64,000 nt of DNA from Sporosarcina cascadiensis (GTDB taxonomy: Bacteria; Bacillota; Bacilli; Bacillales_A; Planococcaceae), in NCBI RefSeq assembly GCF_009650995.1, contig NZ_WHVV01000001.1:124001-188000 (forward strand), given 5' to 3'. The translations under genes were made by a program, and so were the position numbers. How positions within the stretch are numbered: the first letter of the stretch is position 1; each line of letters starts with the position of its first letter. Under the pieces are notes generated by a model. It was not told the DNA's origin, made no database searches, and saw nothing but the letters and a program-made list of their open reading frames with translations. Of this stretch, positions 55,838-64,000 are shown one piece after another.

Positions 55838-56776
55838 CTAATCGTTTAATAAGTCTATTGCAGTTTGTTTATCCTTGCCAATCTGTTCTTTCAGCGCATC
55901 GAGTGAATCAAATTTCCGCTCAGATCTAATGCGGTAAAGCCAGTCAATCGCCACATGCTTCCCGTAAAGATCCATATTAGCGTCCAGAAGGTGGACTTCA
56001 GCTGTGGGCAGTCGATGCTGCGGATCATGGAAAGTCGGTTTCACGCCCATATTGCAAACACCTGCATGCCAGTCCCCGTCAATCAGACAGCGCACCGCAT
56101 ACACGCCGTTTGCAGGCACGATCACTTCTTCCTGTGTATGAATATTTGCTGTTGGAAATCCTAATTGACGCCCTCGCTTTTCTCCATGGATCACTTCTCC
56201 GAAAGTCCTGAATGGACGACCCAAAAGACCGGCAGCTTCCTCTACGTTGCCGTCTGCAAGCAGCTGGCGCACTTTGGTGGAAGAGACCTTTTCTTCTTCG
56301 TCAAATGTCACTTTCTCGATTACCGTCGTGCCATACATTCCGTCAGAAAGTTCCTGCATATCGCTCATCGTACCCGAGCCTTTCATGCCGAATGTAAAGT
56401 CAAAGCCCGCTGTCACATGCTTTACACCTAACCCTTTGATAAAGGTATCGATGAATTGTTGAGGTAACAGACTTGCCAAGTCCCAATCAAAGCTGACAAT
56501 GAACAAAGCATCCACTTGCAACTCTTCAAGCAGTCTGATTTTTTCAGGCAGAGGAGTTATATATCCAACATTTTTTCCTGAAAACAACTGGGATGGATGC
56601 GGATCGAATGTCATGACAGCGGTTTCTATTTCTAACTGCTCTGCCATTCTTGCGGCTGTCGTAATGACTTTTTGATGCCCTTTATGTACGCCGTCAAAAA
56701 AGCCGATTGCCAATGAATATTCATGTCCCGGTTCAATTTGCAGCTGATCAGGATATCGTAATCTATAGACTTTCAT
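55838..56776 (-). CDS. ribF: bifunctional riboflavin kinase / FAD synthetase
   Basis: Makes FMN and then FAD. The 312-residue product has the N-terminal adenylyltransferase motif FFDGVHKGHQ (about 27-36) with HFTFG-like AGFDFTFGMKG, and the C-terminal riboflavin kinase domain with HGEKRGRQLGFPTANI (about 183-198). It starts 12 bp after truB ends; AGGAGAG is upstream. Order truB-ribF-rpsO is standard. Confidence 0.96.
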   Translation of the reverse strand: MKVYRLRYPDQLQIEPGHEYSLAIGFFDGVHKGHQKVITTAARMAEQLEIETAVMTFDPHPSQLFSGKNVGYITPLPEKIRLLEELQVDALFIVSFDWDLASLLPQQFIDTFIKGLGVKHVTAGFDFTFGMKGSGTMSDMQELSDGMYGTTVIEKVTFDEEEKVSSTKVRQLLADGNVEEAAGLLGRPFRTFGEVIHGEKRGRQLGFPTANIHTQEEVIVPANGVYAVRCLIDGDWHAGVCNMGVKPTFHDPQHRLPTAEVHLLDANMDLYGKHVAIDWLYRIRSERKFDSLDALKEQIGKDKQTAIDLLND

Positions 56777-56788
56777 TTCTATCTCTCC

Positions 56789-57700
56789 TTACTCGTTGGA
56801 CAGTAACATCTTTTCAGGTTTCATCAGCCCGATTTTCGTTGGATGATTTTTATAAATCGCCAATACTTGTCCATTATACGTCAAAATAACCGAAACGTGT
56901 TCCTGCAATAACTGAACGGCTGGAAGCACCTGTCCGTTTCTGATACTTTCCAATAAATCAGGATCTATTTCCAATCGCGGAAATTCTGTTAAGACATCTT
57001 CTACAGGACGCAGGATTGAATCGACTTGTCTCTCTTCCATCAGCTGCGCGACTTCTGCAAGCGTCTTGCAGTCATTTTGCGTAAAGTTCCCTGAAACAGT
57101 TCGAACCAAAGATTCCATATGTGCCGGATATCCGAACAACTCGCCAATCTGAACAGCGAGCGTTCGTATATAAGTCCCTTTTCCACAGCGGACTCGTATA
57201 GAAAAAGACACGTCTTTTCCGGAGAAAACAGATGCTTCATCCAGCAGTTCAATTTCTTCAATATAAACTTGTTTTGCCGGCCTTTCCACTTCTATCCCTT
57301 TTCTTGCGTATTCATACAGCCGTCTCCCATTCACTTTCACCGCCGAGTACATAGGGGGTATTTGTGTAATTTCACCTGTCAGCTGCTGAAGCTCTTCCAG
57401 TAGCTGTTCTCTGGAAATAACTTTATCAGAATCATCACGGCTCACAGTTGCTCCCTGCGCATCTTCCGTTTCTGTTGACCTGCCTATGGAAACTTTAGCG
57501 ATATACTCTTTACCGGCATCTGTAATATAAGATGCCACTTTTGTTGCACGGCCGATACAAATAGGCAGGACGCCTTCTACTTCAGGATCAAGCGTGCCTG
57601 TATGGCCTACTTTTTTAGTGTGTAAAATTTTGCGAAGCTTAAATACACAATCATGCGATGTCATGCCTTTTTCTTTCCATAATGGAAGAATGCCGTTCAT
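56789..57700 (-). CDS. truB: tRNA pseudouridine(55) synthase TruB
   Basis: Converts U55 of the tRNA T-loop to pseudouridine. The 303-residue protein shows KVGHTGTLDPEVEGVLP with the catalytic Asp near residue 40, YEYARKGIEVERP and RVRCGKGTYIRTLA. The C-terminal extension is of the usual Bacillus length. It follows rbfA across a 100-bp gap containing a long inverted repeat. Confidence 0.97.
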   Translation of the reverse strand: MNGILPLWKEKGMTSHDCVFKLRKILHTKKVGHTGTLDPEVEGVLPICIGRATKVASYITDAGKEYIAKVSIGRSTETEDAQGATVSRDDSDKVISREQLLEELQQLTGEITQIPPMYSAVKVNGRRLYEYARKGIEVERPAKQVYIEEIELLDEASVFSGKDVSFSIRVRCGKGTYIRTLAVQIGELFGYPAHMESLVRTVSGNFTQNDCKTLAEVAQLMEERQVDSILRPVEDVLTEFPRLEIDPDLLESIRNGQVLPAVQLLQEHVSVILTYNGQVLAIYKNHPTKIGLMKPEKMLLSNE

Positions 57701-57753
57701 ACTATACCTTCTTTCCTATGGATACTATATTATTTATTGTTCTATGTAAGAAG

Positions 57754-57793
57754 GGAGGAAGTCATTATGCCTAAGCGATAATGAACTTCCTCC
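57754..57793. repeat. long inverted repeat between rbfA and truB
   Basis: GGAGGAAGTCATTAT (57754-57768) is nearly complementary to ATAATGAACTTCCTCC (57778-57793), one extra base, nine-base loop. No good U-tract follows on the minus strand, so it may be an RNA processing or stability element rather than a terminator. Confidence 0.55.
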
Positions 57794-57800
57794 TCATTGT

Positions 57801-58154
57801 TTACTGCTCTTCTTCTTCAACATTCACTTGACGGATCAAGCTCTCGATTCGATTACCATAGGCAACCGATTCATCCATTTCAAATTCAATTTCCGGCGTT
57901 TTACGCAAGCGAATGCGCTGACCGATCTCTGTGCGAATAAATCCTTTCGCTTTTGAGAGACCGACTAACGTATCCTCTCGTTCTTTATCGGTACCAAGAA
58001 CAGAAATGAAAATTTTTGCTTGCTGCAGGTCACCTGTTACGTCTACTCCTGTAACCGTTACAAATCCGATACGCGGATCTTTTAGCTTCTGACCGATAAT
58101 ATCGCCCAGTTCTTTCTTCATTTGCTCGGCTATTCGATTTGCACGCACTGACAT
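57801..58154 (-). CDS. rbfA: 30S ribosome-binding factor A
   Basis: Late 30S maturation factor. The 117-residue KH-type protein has [45 protein letters not shown] and [18 protein letters not shown], all family hallmarks, then a short acidic tail. GAGGTG lies seven bases before the ATG. Part of the nusA-infB operon. Confidence 0.97.
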   Translation of the reverse strand: MSVRANRIAEQMKKELGDIIGQKLKDPRIGFVTVTGVDVTGDLQQAKIFISVLGTDKEREDTLVGLSKAKGFIRTEIGQRIRLRKTPEIEFEMDESVAYGNRIESLIRQVNVEEEEQ

Positions 58155-58195
58155 GGCAGTTCACCTCAATTTCATCATCTTTGAAAGTATTTCGA

Positions 58196-58474
58196 TTATA
58201 AATAATCGACTGTACACGCAGTCATTTCCCAATCTGGATTCGATTCAAATAAACGGATCGCTCTTCTGACTTCACGTTCTGCAGCTTCCTTAGCCGAAGC
58301 TACCGCAACTAAAGCAAAAGTAGTACGCTGCCAAAGATCTTGATGATCAATTTCCGCGACAGAAACATTATAAGAATTTTTCACTCGATCTCTCATCCGG
58401 TTTAAAACGGCCCGTTTCTCTTTCAGAGAAGCAGCCCCCGGTATGAAAAAGGAACATTCCGCGTAGACAATCAT
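58196..58474 (-). CDS. ylxP: YlxP family protein (DUF503)
   Basis: A 92-residue ferredoxin-like-fold protein: [52 protein letters not shown]. In B. subtilis YlxP has been linked to ribosome assembly with RbfA; details are limited. Its ATG overlaps the infB stop (four bases, ATGA), so translation is coupled. Confidence 0.92.
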   Translation of the reverse strand: MIVYAECSFFIPGAASLKEKRAVLNRMRDRVKNSYNVSVAEIDHQDLWQRTTFALVAVASAKEAAEREVRRAIRLFESNPDWEMTACTVDYL

Positions 58475-60915
58475 ACTCGCTTAATTTCCTCCATTACGTA
58501 AGCTTCAATGATATCTCCTTCTTTAATATCATGGAATTTTACGATGGTAATTCCGCACTCATAACCCTTCGCTACTTCTTTCACATCATCTTTGAAACGC
58601 TTCAATGTATCAAGCTCTCCTTCAAAGATTACGATGTTATCGCGCAGGATACGAACACTTGAATCACGCGTGATCTTACCGTCAATCACATAACTACCTG
58701 CGATTGTACCGATCTTCGTTACTTTAAATGTCTCGCGAACTTCGGCCTGTCCGATTACTTTCTCCTCGAACTCAGGATCTAATAATCCCTTCATCGCAGA
58801 TTCGATTTCTTCGATTACTTTATATATAACACGGTGAAGTCGGATATCTACGCCTTCCGCTTCTGCTGAACGCTTCGCATTTGTATCAGGTCGTACGTTA
58901 AAGCCGATTACGATGGCATTTGAAGCTGCCGCCAATGAAATATCTGATTCATTGATTGCACCTGCACCCGTATGGATGATTTTCACGTTGACGCCTTCTA
59001 CTTCAATTTTCATAAGTGAGGCAGCCATTGCTTCAACAGCACCCTGCACATCTGCTTTTACAATCAAATTAAGCTCTTTCATTTCGCCTTGCTTCATTTG
59101 ATCAAACAGATTGTCGAGTGTAACACGTGTTTTCTCCACGCGCTGTTCCTGCAGTGCTTCTCCTGCACGGGTCTCACCAATCTGACGTGCTGTCTTTTCA
59201 TCTTTAAATACAACGAAACGATCGCCAGCCTGCGGCACATCGCTCAATCCTGTGATTTCAACAGGAGTTGAAGGAGCAGCTTCTTTCACACGGCGGCCTA
59301 AGTCACTGACCATCGCACGAACACGTCCGTAAGTATTACCTACTACGATCGGATCTCCAACGTGCAGTGTTCCGTTCTGGACAAGAAGTGTAGCAACGGA
59401 TCCTTTTCCTTTATCAAGCTGCGCTTCAATAACTGTCCCTCTAGCTCTAATAGAAGGATCTGCAGTTAATTCGCCTACTTCTGCTACTAATAGAACCATT
59501 TCGATTAACTGATCAATGCCTTCACCTTTAAGCGCTGAAATCGGAACGAAAATTGTATCGCCGCCCCAGTCTTCAGAAACTAAACCGTGTTCCGTCAGTT
59601 CCTGCATAACGCGGTCAGGATTTGCTGTTGGCTTATCCATTTTATTTACAGCTACAATGATTGGAACTTCAGCTGCTTTCGCGTGATTGATCGCTTCGAC
59701 AGTCTGCGGCATTACACCGTCATCAGCTGCTACCACTAAAATTGTTAAATCCGTGATTTTCGCTCCGCGCGCTCTCATTGTCGTGAAAGCTTCGTGTCCC
59801 GGTGTATCTAAGAAAGTAATTTTCTTATCACCTTGTTTAATTTGATACGCACCGATATGCTGTGTGATCCCGCCTGCCTCACCTTGCGTTACTTTTGTAT
59901 CGCGGATAGAGTCAAGAAGCGTCGTTTTACCGTGGTCTACGTGACCCATGATTGTAACAACCGGCGGTCTTTCTTCTAAAGCGCCTGGCTGTTCTTCTTC
60001 TTCCTCAGGATCTTCAAAGTAGATTTCCAAATCCGTAACGTCAATTCGAATCTCTTCTTCCACATCTACACCGTATTCAGCACAGATCAATTCAATTGCA
60101 TCTTTATCAAGTTCTTGGTTAATGGTTGCCATTACACCAAGCATGAACAGCTTTTTGATGATTTCAGAAGGCTCTTTGCCCAGTTTCTGTGCCAGTTCGC
60201 CGACTGATAATGATTCATAGAATGTGATTTTTTCCGGCAGCGGCTTTTCAATCTTCTGTGCCGGTACTGCCGGACGGTATCTACGGCGTCCTTGGTTAAT
60301 GCCGCGTGCCGGCGGTCTTCCGCCACGGCCGCCGCCTGGACGTCCTCCGCCGCCAGGACGTGCTGTGTTACCGCCCTGATTTTGTCTTGGCTGCTGATTG
60401 CTGCCTGCTGTTTGAGCAGGTCTTGATTGCTGATTGCTGCCTGTCGTCTGGGCCGGTCTTGATTGTTGGTTACTTCCTTGGCCCTGTCGCGTTTGCTGGT
60501 TCGCGCCAGTTTGCTGTCCTTGTGTTCTGTTGCCGGTTGCTGCCCCAGCCGGACGCTTAGCTCCTGTATTGCCGCCTTGGTTTGTGCGGTTTCCAGTTTG
60601 CTGTGAACGGTTGTTGCTTCCTTTTGCTGTGGACTGTCCTGAGTTGGACTGCTGAGGCTTTCCTGCATTATTTCCGCCTTGGCGGTTTGCTGCCGGACGG
60701 TCTGTCTTTTGATTATTGCTCGGCTTATTCGACGGACCGGCATTTTGCGTTTTCTGCGGAGCAGTAAACTTTTTATCCAGCTTCGTCACAGTTTCCGGAT
60801 CAATTACTGACATATGATTGCTGACTTCCACTTTCATATTCCCTAATTCATTAATAATGTCTTTACTCGATTTATTTACCTTTTTGGCATATTCATGTAC
60901 TCGTATTTTCGTCAT
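58471..60915 (-). CDS. infB: translation initiation factor IF-2
   Basis: GTPase placing initiator tRNA on the ribosome. The 814-residue protein begins [21 protein letters not shown], followed by a low-complexity N/Q/G/R linker (about 50-205) that includes repeated [10 protein letters not shown] units, an IF2-N domain (about 230-290), the G domain with [17 protein letters not shown] and NKMD, and two further beta-barrel regions. I use ATG at 60915 (GGGTGG upstream), which overlaps the end of ylxQ. Confidence 0.97.
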   Translation of the reverse strand: MTKIRVHEYAKKVNKSSKDIINELGNMKVEVSNHMSVIDPETVTKLDKKFTAPQKTQNAGPSNKPSNNQKTDRPAANRQGGNNAGKPQQSNSGQSTAKGSNNRSQQTGNRTNQGGNTGAKRPAGAATGNRTQGQQTGANQQTRQGQGSNQQSRPAQTTGSNQQSRPAQTAGSNQQPRQNQGGNTARPGGGGRPGGGRGGRPPARGINQGRRRYRPAVPAQKIEKPLPEKITFYESLSVGELAQKLGKEPSEIIKKLFMLGVMATINQELDKDAIELICAEYGVDVEEEIRIDVTDLEIYFEDPEEEEEQPGALEERPPVVTIMGHVDHGKTTLLDSIRDTKVTQGEAGGITQHIGAYQIKQGDKKITFLDTPGHEAFTTMRARGAKITDLTILVVAADDGVMPQTVEAINHAKAAEVPIIVAVNKMDKPTANPDRVMQELTEHGLVSEDWGGDTIFVPISALKGEGIDQLIEMVLLVAEVGELTADPSIRARGTVIEAQLDKGKGSVATLLVQNGTLHVGDPIVVGNTYGRVRAMVSDLGRRVKEAAPSTPVEITGLSDVPQAGDRFVVFKDEKTARQIGETRAGEALQEQRVEKTRVTLDNLFDQMKQGEMKELNLIVKADVQGAVEAMAASLMKIEVEGVNVKIIHTGAGAINESDISLAAASNAIVIGFNVRPDTNAKRSAEAEGVDIRLHRVIYKVIEEIESAMKGLLDPEFEEKVIGQAEVRETFKVTKIGTIAGSYVIDGKITRDSSVRILRDNIVIFEGELDTLKRFKDDVKEVAKGYECGITIVKFHDIKEGDIIEAYVMEEIKRV

Positions 60916-61240
60916 TAGCCCACCCCCGGTTATAATCGTTGAGGAGCTCGGATAACTTTTTGGCAAAACCTGTATCCGTAAGCGCCAATACTACCCGCGC
61001 TTCTTTTCCTATCGCATGCCCAAGGTCTTCACGACTCCCGAAATCATGCTTCTCAACGTTGTAAGTGTTACATTTATCAGTTAATTTTTTTTTCGTATTT
61101 GCTGATGCATCTTCTGAAAGGATGACAAGTGCCGCATTGCCCGCACGTACTTCCCGAACAACCAGATCCTCACCCGTCACAATTTTCCGTGCACGCGCCG
61201 CCATTCCGAGCAGTTGATAAATTTGCTTAGCATCTGTCAT
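60893..61240 (-). CDS. ylxQ: YlxQ, ribosomal protein L7Ae family protein
   Basis: A 115-residue L7Ae/L30e/S12e-type RNA-binding protein: [22 protein letters not shown] at the start and [18 protein letters not shown]. Proteins of this group bind kink-turns. It overlaps ylxR by four bases and infB by 23, so the three genes are tightly coupled. Confidence 0.92.
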   Translation of the reverse strand: MTDAKQIYQLLGMAARARKIVTGEDLVVREVRAGNAALVILSEDASANTKKKLTDKCNTYNVEKHDFGSREDLGHAIGKEARVVLALTDTGFAKKLSELLNDYNRGWANDENTST

Positions 61241-61521
61241 TTGATTGCCTCTCGGCGAATCGCGTGAAGCAGATCATCATATACCTGCTCAGGAACCTTT
61301 GCACCCAGCTGATGTTCAATCGAGTGCTGTTTCCGTGCTTTTTCTACGGCGTCCTCCGACTTGGAGACGTATGTTCCGCGTCCTGACTTTTTCCCTGTCA
61401 GATCCACTGATACTTCTCCTTCTTTCGTACGGACAATCCGGATCATTTCTTTTTTAGGCAGCATTTCGCCTGTAGCTGCACATTTGCGCAAAGGGATTTT
61501 CCGATTGTTCGACATGGGCAT
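61237..61521 (-). CDS. rnpM: YlxR / RnpM family protein
   Basis: A small basic DUF448 protein, about 94 residues: KIPLRKCAATGEMLPKKEMIRIVR and GKKSGRGTYVSKSEDAVEKAR. In B. subtilis it was recently reported to bind and inhibit RNase P RNA (named RnpM). ATG codons at 61521 and 61515 are both plausible; the first has the better distance from AAAGGA, the second the better homology. It lies between nusA and ylxQ. Confidence 0.92.
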   Translation of the reverse strand: MPMSNNRKIPLRKCAATGEMLPKKEMIRIVRTKEGEVSVDLTGKKSGRGTYVSKSEDAVEKARKQHSIEHQLGAKVPEQVYDDLLHAIRREAIK

Positions 61522-61535
61522 GCAATCCTTTCCAA

Positions 61536-62720
61536 TCAATCTTCTTCGTCTGTATCTGCGTACAAATCAAAGTCTTCTGTTTGTTCAGCCGGCACTTCTT
61601 CTTCATACTCATATGCTTCCAAGAATTCGTCTGCTTCAGTTTCTTCAGTATCCAATTCTTCTGCAGCGCGGGGATAGATCCCCATTTCCCGAGCATCTGT
61701 TTCACTTTTGATATCGATTTTCCAGCCTGTCAATTTAGCAGCCAGTCTGGCGTTCTGACCTCTTTTTCCAATTGCCAGCGATAGCTGATAATCCGGAACC
61801 ACCACGGTAGTGGAACGGTCTTCCTCGTTCACTTGAACGTCCATCACTTTTGACGGGCTCAGGGCATTCGCTACAAATACAACCGGGTCTTCCGACCATT
61901 CGACGATATCGACCTTCTCGCCGTTCAGTTCATTAGAGATCGACTGTACCCGCGCACCTCTTGTTCCTACACAGGAACCGACCGGATCCACTTCGTCATT
62001 TGTTGTAAAAACGGAAATTTTCGAGCGGTCTCCAGCTTCACGCGCAATGGATTTGATCTCTACTGTTCCATCATAAATCTCCGGGACTTCCAGTTCAAAT
62101 AAACGGCGCAGTAATCCGGGATGTGTTCGGGAAACAAATACTTGAGGGCCTCTTGCCGTTCTTTCCACTTTTGTAATATATACTTTAATTCGGTCATGCG
62201 GTGCGTACGACTCTGTCTGAATCTGTTCACTTGAAGGCAGCACAGCCTCTACTTTACCTAAACCGACAAACAGGTTTTTCGGATCCATCCGCTCAACAAT
62301 ACCGTTGACAATATCTTCTTCACGGTCAATATATTCTTCATAAATCAAGCCGCGTTCCGCTTCACGCACACGCTGTGTAACAACCTGCTTCGCTGTCTGT
62401 GCGGCAATCCGTCCAAAATCACGCGGTGTGACTTCTTCTTCGACAATGTCGCCAAGTTCATATACGGGATTGATGACTTCTGCATCTTCCAATGAAATCT
62501 GCAGACGCTCATCTTCCACTTCTTCTACAACATCTTTTCGCGAATAAACCTTCATTGTACCTTTATCCAAGTTTAAATCCACACGGACGTTTTGTGCCTG
62601 ATTAAAGTTTCTCTTATAGGCAGTCACTAGGGCCGCTTCAATCGCATCCACTAATACATCTCTTGAAATACCTTTTTGTTGTTCAAGAGCTGTCAGCGCT
62701 TCGAGTAGATCACTACTCAT
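61536..62720 (-). CDS. nusA: transcription termination/antitermination factor NusA
   Basis: Binds RNA polymerase and modulates pausing and termination. The 394-residue protein has an N-terminal polymerase-binding domain (DLLEALTALEQQKGISRDVLVDAIEAAL), an S1 domain (about 135-200), two KH domains (CVGTRGARVQSI, LAIGKRGQNARLAAKL) and an acidic tail. Start at ATG 62720, eight bases from GGGAG. A 313-bp gap with repeats now separates it from rimP. Confidence 0.97.
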   Translation of the reverse strand: MSSDLLEALTALEQQKGISRDVLVDAIEAALVTAYKRNFNQAQNVRVDLNLDKGTMKVYSRKDVVEEVEDERLQISLEDAEVINPVYELGDIVEEEVTPRDFGRIAAQTAKQVVTQRVREAERGLIYEEYIDREEDIVNGIVERMDPKNLFVGLGKVEAVLPSSEQIQTESYAPHDRIKVYITKVERTARGPQVFVSRTHPGLLRRLFELEVPEIYDGTVEIKSIAREAGDRSKISVFTTNDEVDPVGSCVGTRGARVQSISNELNGEKVDIVEWSEDPVVFVANALSPSKVMDVQVNEEDRSTTVVVPDYQLSLAIGKRGQNARLAAKLTGWKIDIKSETDAREMGIYPRAAEELDTEETEADEFLEAYEYEEEVPAEQTEDFDLYADTDEED

Positions 62721-62761
62721 GTTCATCACTCCCACATTCGATTATCTTTATGCCCTGCTAT

Positions 62762-63032
62762 GACGGCGCTTTCCACTTTTGGTGTCATCCAGCTGCAAGC
62801 GCCAGCCTCTCGGGTCGTTTCGGTCTTAAAGATAAAGGCAATGAAACGCCTTTATTTTAAGCCCTCCAACGCCTGTCGAGGCTAGACGGCGCTTTCCGCT
62901 TTTGGTGTTATCCAGCTGCAAGCGGCTAGAGGCTCGGGTCATAAGTCAAAGCTGCTGTGTGCGGCAAAGAACGCCGCGTCGCAGCTTCGTCTTATGCCTG
63001 CCGCCTCTAAACAGCCGCTTTCCGCTTTTGGT
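62762..63032. repeat. two tandem modular palindromic elements between nusA and rimP
   Basis: The phrase GCTTTCC-R-CTTTTGGTGT recurs at about 62767, 62891 and 63018, so two units of about 124 bp are joined head to tail. In each the ends pair (AGCCTC/GAGGCT in the first, AGCGGCT/AGCCGCT in the second), while the inner hairpins are unrelated: AAAGGC...GCCTTT in the first, and a long CATAAG...CTTATG hairpin with GCAGCTT/AAGCTGC (62940-62996) in the second. The pattern resembles common Bacillaceae intergenic repeats. Confidence 0.8.
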
Positions 63033-63033
63033 G

Positions 63034-63504
63034 TTAAAAGTCGATGGCCAGCCGGGCGAGGGCAATTTTGGTTTTGTCAATTTCTACTAGTACTTTTCGT
63101 GTCTTGATGCGTATTTCTACTTTCGCGAAGTCAGGACCGTATCCGAGCAGGTATCCTTCGAATTCTTTCAGCCCGTCAATCGGCTCGTATGTTTTGATGA
63201 AAACGTACTGACCGACAGCTTTTTCAAAATCCTCATCTTTTTTCAATGGTCTTTCCGCTCCGGGAGAAGACACTTCAAGGAAGTAGTTTTGTGGAATTGG
63301 ATCTGTTCGGTCCAATTCCTCGCTTAGCTTCTCACTGACCGCGGCGCATTGGTCTATGTCGATACTCCCTTCAGGTGTGTCGATATAAACACGCAAGAAC
63401 CAGTCCCGGCCTTCTTTTATGAACTCGACGTCTACCAGTTCAAGCCCCAATTCTTCAACAATCGGTCTCGCAAACTGCTCGACTTCCTCTGTAATTTTAC
63501 TCAC
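63034..63504 (-). CDS. rimP: ribosome maturation factor RimP
   Basis: 30S assembly factor, 156 residues: EEVEQFARPIVEELGLELVDVEF, LRVYIDTPEGSIDIDQCAAVSEKLS, VSSPGAERPLKKDEDFEKAVG. Start is GTG at 63504 with GGGAGGG six bases upstream. First gene of the nusA operon; preceded by a structured intergenic repeat instead of lying close to polC. Confidence 0.95.
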   Translation of the reverse strand: MSKITEEVEQFARPIVEELGLELVDVEFIKEGRDWFLRVYIDTPEGSIDIDQCAAVSEKLSEELDRTDPIPQNYFLEVSSPGAERPLKKDEDFEKAVGQYVFIKTYEPIDGLKEFEGYLLGYGPDFAKVEIRIKTRKVLVEIDKTKIALARLAIDF

Positions 63505-63531
63505 ATGTATCCCTCCCGAAATTAAAATCAA

Positions 63532-63662
63532 TCACGCCTTGGCGTGATTGCGTCTGGATTTTGAAATGAGGCCTGCAAAATGCAGGTCAGACAGACGCTA
63601 CCGCAGAATGCAGTGTCGTCCGCACGCCTCAAATGTAACTCCACTCAAAATCCATGACATCC
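63532..63662. repeat. nested-hairpin intergenic element upstream of rimP
   Basis: ATCACGCC-TT-GGCGTGAT (63533-63550) is followed by a nested structure: GGATTTTG (63556-63563) with CAAAATCC (63646-63653), TGAGGC (63567-63572) with GCCTCA (63626-63631), and CCTGCA (63572-63577) with TGCAGG (63581-63586). Non-coding. Confidence 0.7.
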
Positions 63663-63671
63663 GCCGGAGGC

Positions 63672-63773
63672 TTATCTGGATTCAGCCGAAGTTTGAAACC
63701 CACTAAACAAAAAACCGCTTGCATTCGCCCTGCTCCTGAATGTTAGAAGCAGGCTTCTGCTGAATCCAGATAA
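63672..63773. repeat. 15-bp perfect inverted repeat element between polC and rimP
   Basis: TTATCTGGATTCAGC (63672-63686) is exactly complementary to 63759-63773, with about 70 bp between, holding smaller dyads (GAAGCAGGCTTC near 63746). Resembles the terminal repeats of a small non-autonomous element. No coding frame. Confidence 0.65.
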
Positions 63774-63780
63774 ACAACAG

Positions 63781-63808
63781 AAAAGAGCGGGAAACCCCAC
63801 TCTTTTCA
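63781..63808 (-). terminator. terminator downstream of polC
   Basis: AAAAGAGCGGG (63781-63791) pairs with CCCCACTCTTTT (63795-63806) with one mismatch; minus-strand tail is T-rich. Lies about 80 bp past the polC stop. Confidence 0.65.
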
Positions 63809-63886
63809 GCAAGACGTATAGCAAAAGTTGTTTCAATCGTATCACAACGCCATTTACAATGCAACTGATGGGGCCATGCACAGCCT

Positions 63887-64000
63887 TTAGAACAAGGATA
63901 ATTGGTTGGCTTCAGGCATACCTTCCAAGCAGCCGAGTGTATCTAAGTACTCGGTAATGGTCTTGGAAACACGGCCGCGCTTTTGCAGGTCTTCTTTTGA
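63887..64000 (-). CDS. polC: DNA polymerase III PolC, C-terminal 37 residues; runs off the right edge
   Basis: Only the end of the gene is present: [26 protein letters not shown] and the terminal NQLSLF, ending at TAA 63887-63889. This matches the C-terminus of the Gram-positive replicative polymerase PolC, whose QLSLF end is the beta-clamp binding motif. Its place upstream of rimP is standard in Bacillales. Confidence 0.92.
   Translation of the reverse strand, partial: SKEDLQKRGRVSKTITEYLDTLGCLEGMPEANQLSLF

Noticed and set aside
62663..63090. Plus-strand frames between nusA and rimP
   Set aside because: They are antisense to the gene ends or lie in the palindromic repeats; no coding signal.
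63672..63881. A 69-codon minus-strand frame between polC and rimP
   Set aside because: Spans the terminator and the 15-bp inverted repeat; no ribosome site or recognisable protein.

Overview
The window reads as a low-to-moderate GC, spore-forming Firmicute of the Bacillales, most likely a Sporosarcina-like member of the Planococcaceae. This is inferred from gene content and order. The order of the long minus-strand block is very close to the Bacillus subtilis stretch polC-rimP-nusA-infB-truB-rpsO-pnp-dpaAB-asd-dapA-rnjB-ftsK-ymfFHIK-rodZ-pgsA-cinA-recA-rny-ymdB-spoVS-miaB-ricA-cotE-mutSL-miaA-hfq-ynbB-lexA-yneA-tkt-sirA-yneF, read backwards. Spore genes (cotE, spoVS, dpaA, dpaB, sirA) show that the organism sporulates. 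No phage, transposase, CRISPR array, tRNA or rRNA gene was seen.

Layout. 1-3.5 kb: a formate module with the 5' end of a formate dehydrogenase alpha subunit gene (minus) and, divergently, a DUF2294/MpsC-like gene, fdhD and an OFA-family transporter. 3.5-9.4 kb: a mix of stand-alone genes (zinc metallopeptidase, serC, an RsbR-type STAS protein, an unknown protein, yqkE, mvaB, an alpha/beta hydrolase). 9.4-16 kb: yneF, sirA, tkt, the SOS divergon ynzC-yneB-yneA/lexA, ynbB and hfq. 16-31.7 kb: DNA repair, RNA modification and turnover, and sporulation genes. 31.7-43.4 kb: pgsA, rodZ, ymfK, ymfI, the M16 pair ymfH/ymfF, then a four-gene BMP-type nucleoside ABC importer and its GntR neighbour. 43.5-55.3 kb: ftsK, rnjB, dapA, asd, the dipicolinate synthase genes, ymxH, ymxG and pnp. 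55.4-64 kb: rpsO, ribF, truB, rbfA, ylxP, infB, ylxQ, ylxR, nusA, rimP and the 3' end of polC.

How the parts work together. One functional theme is RNA processing: rny, ricA, ymdB, rnjB, pnp, miaA, miaB, hfq, truB, rbfA and nusA are all present. Another is SOS and repair: recA, lexA, yneA, mutS and mutL, with LexA boxes at the lexA/yneA divergon and upstream of recA. A third is the lysine/dipicolinate branch: asd and dapA supply the dihydrodipicolinate pathway that DpaA and DpaB convert to spore dipicolinate.

The least explained DNA is non-coding. It comprises a roughly 310-nt rny leader with its own promoter and a three-stem fold, an array of diverged 21-bp tandem repeats between miaB and spoVS, a terminator-like hairpin just upstream of the formate dehydrogenase start, and three blocks of elaborate palindromic intergenic repeats (asd-dapA, nusA-rimP, rimP-polC). 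cotE also appears to start at CTG, and RicA lacks cysteine.
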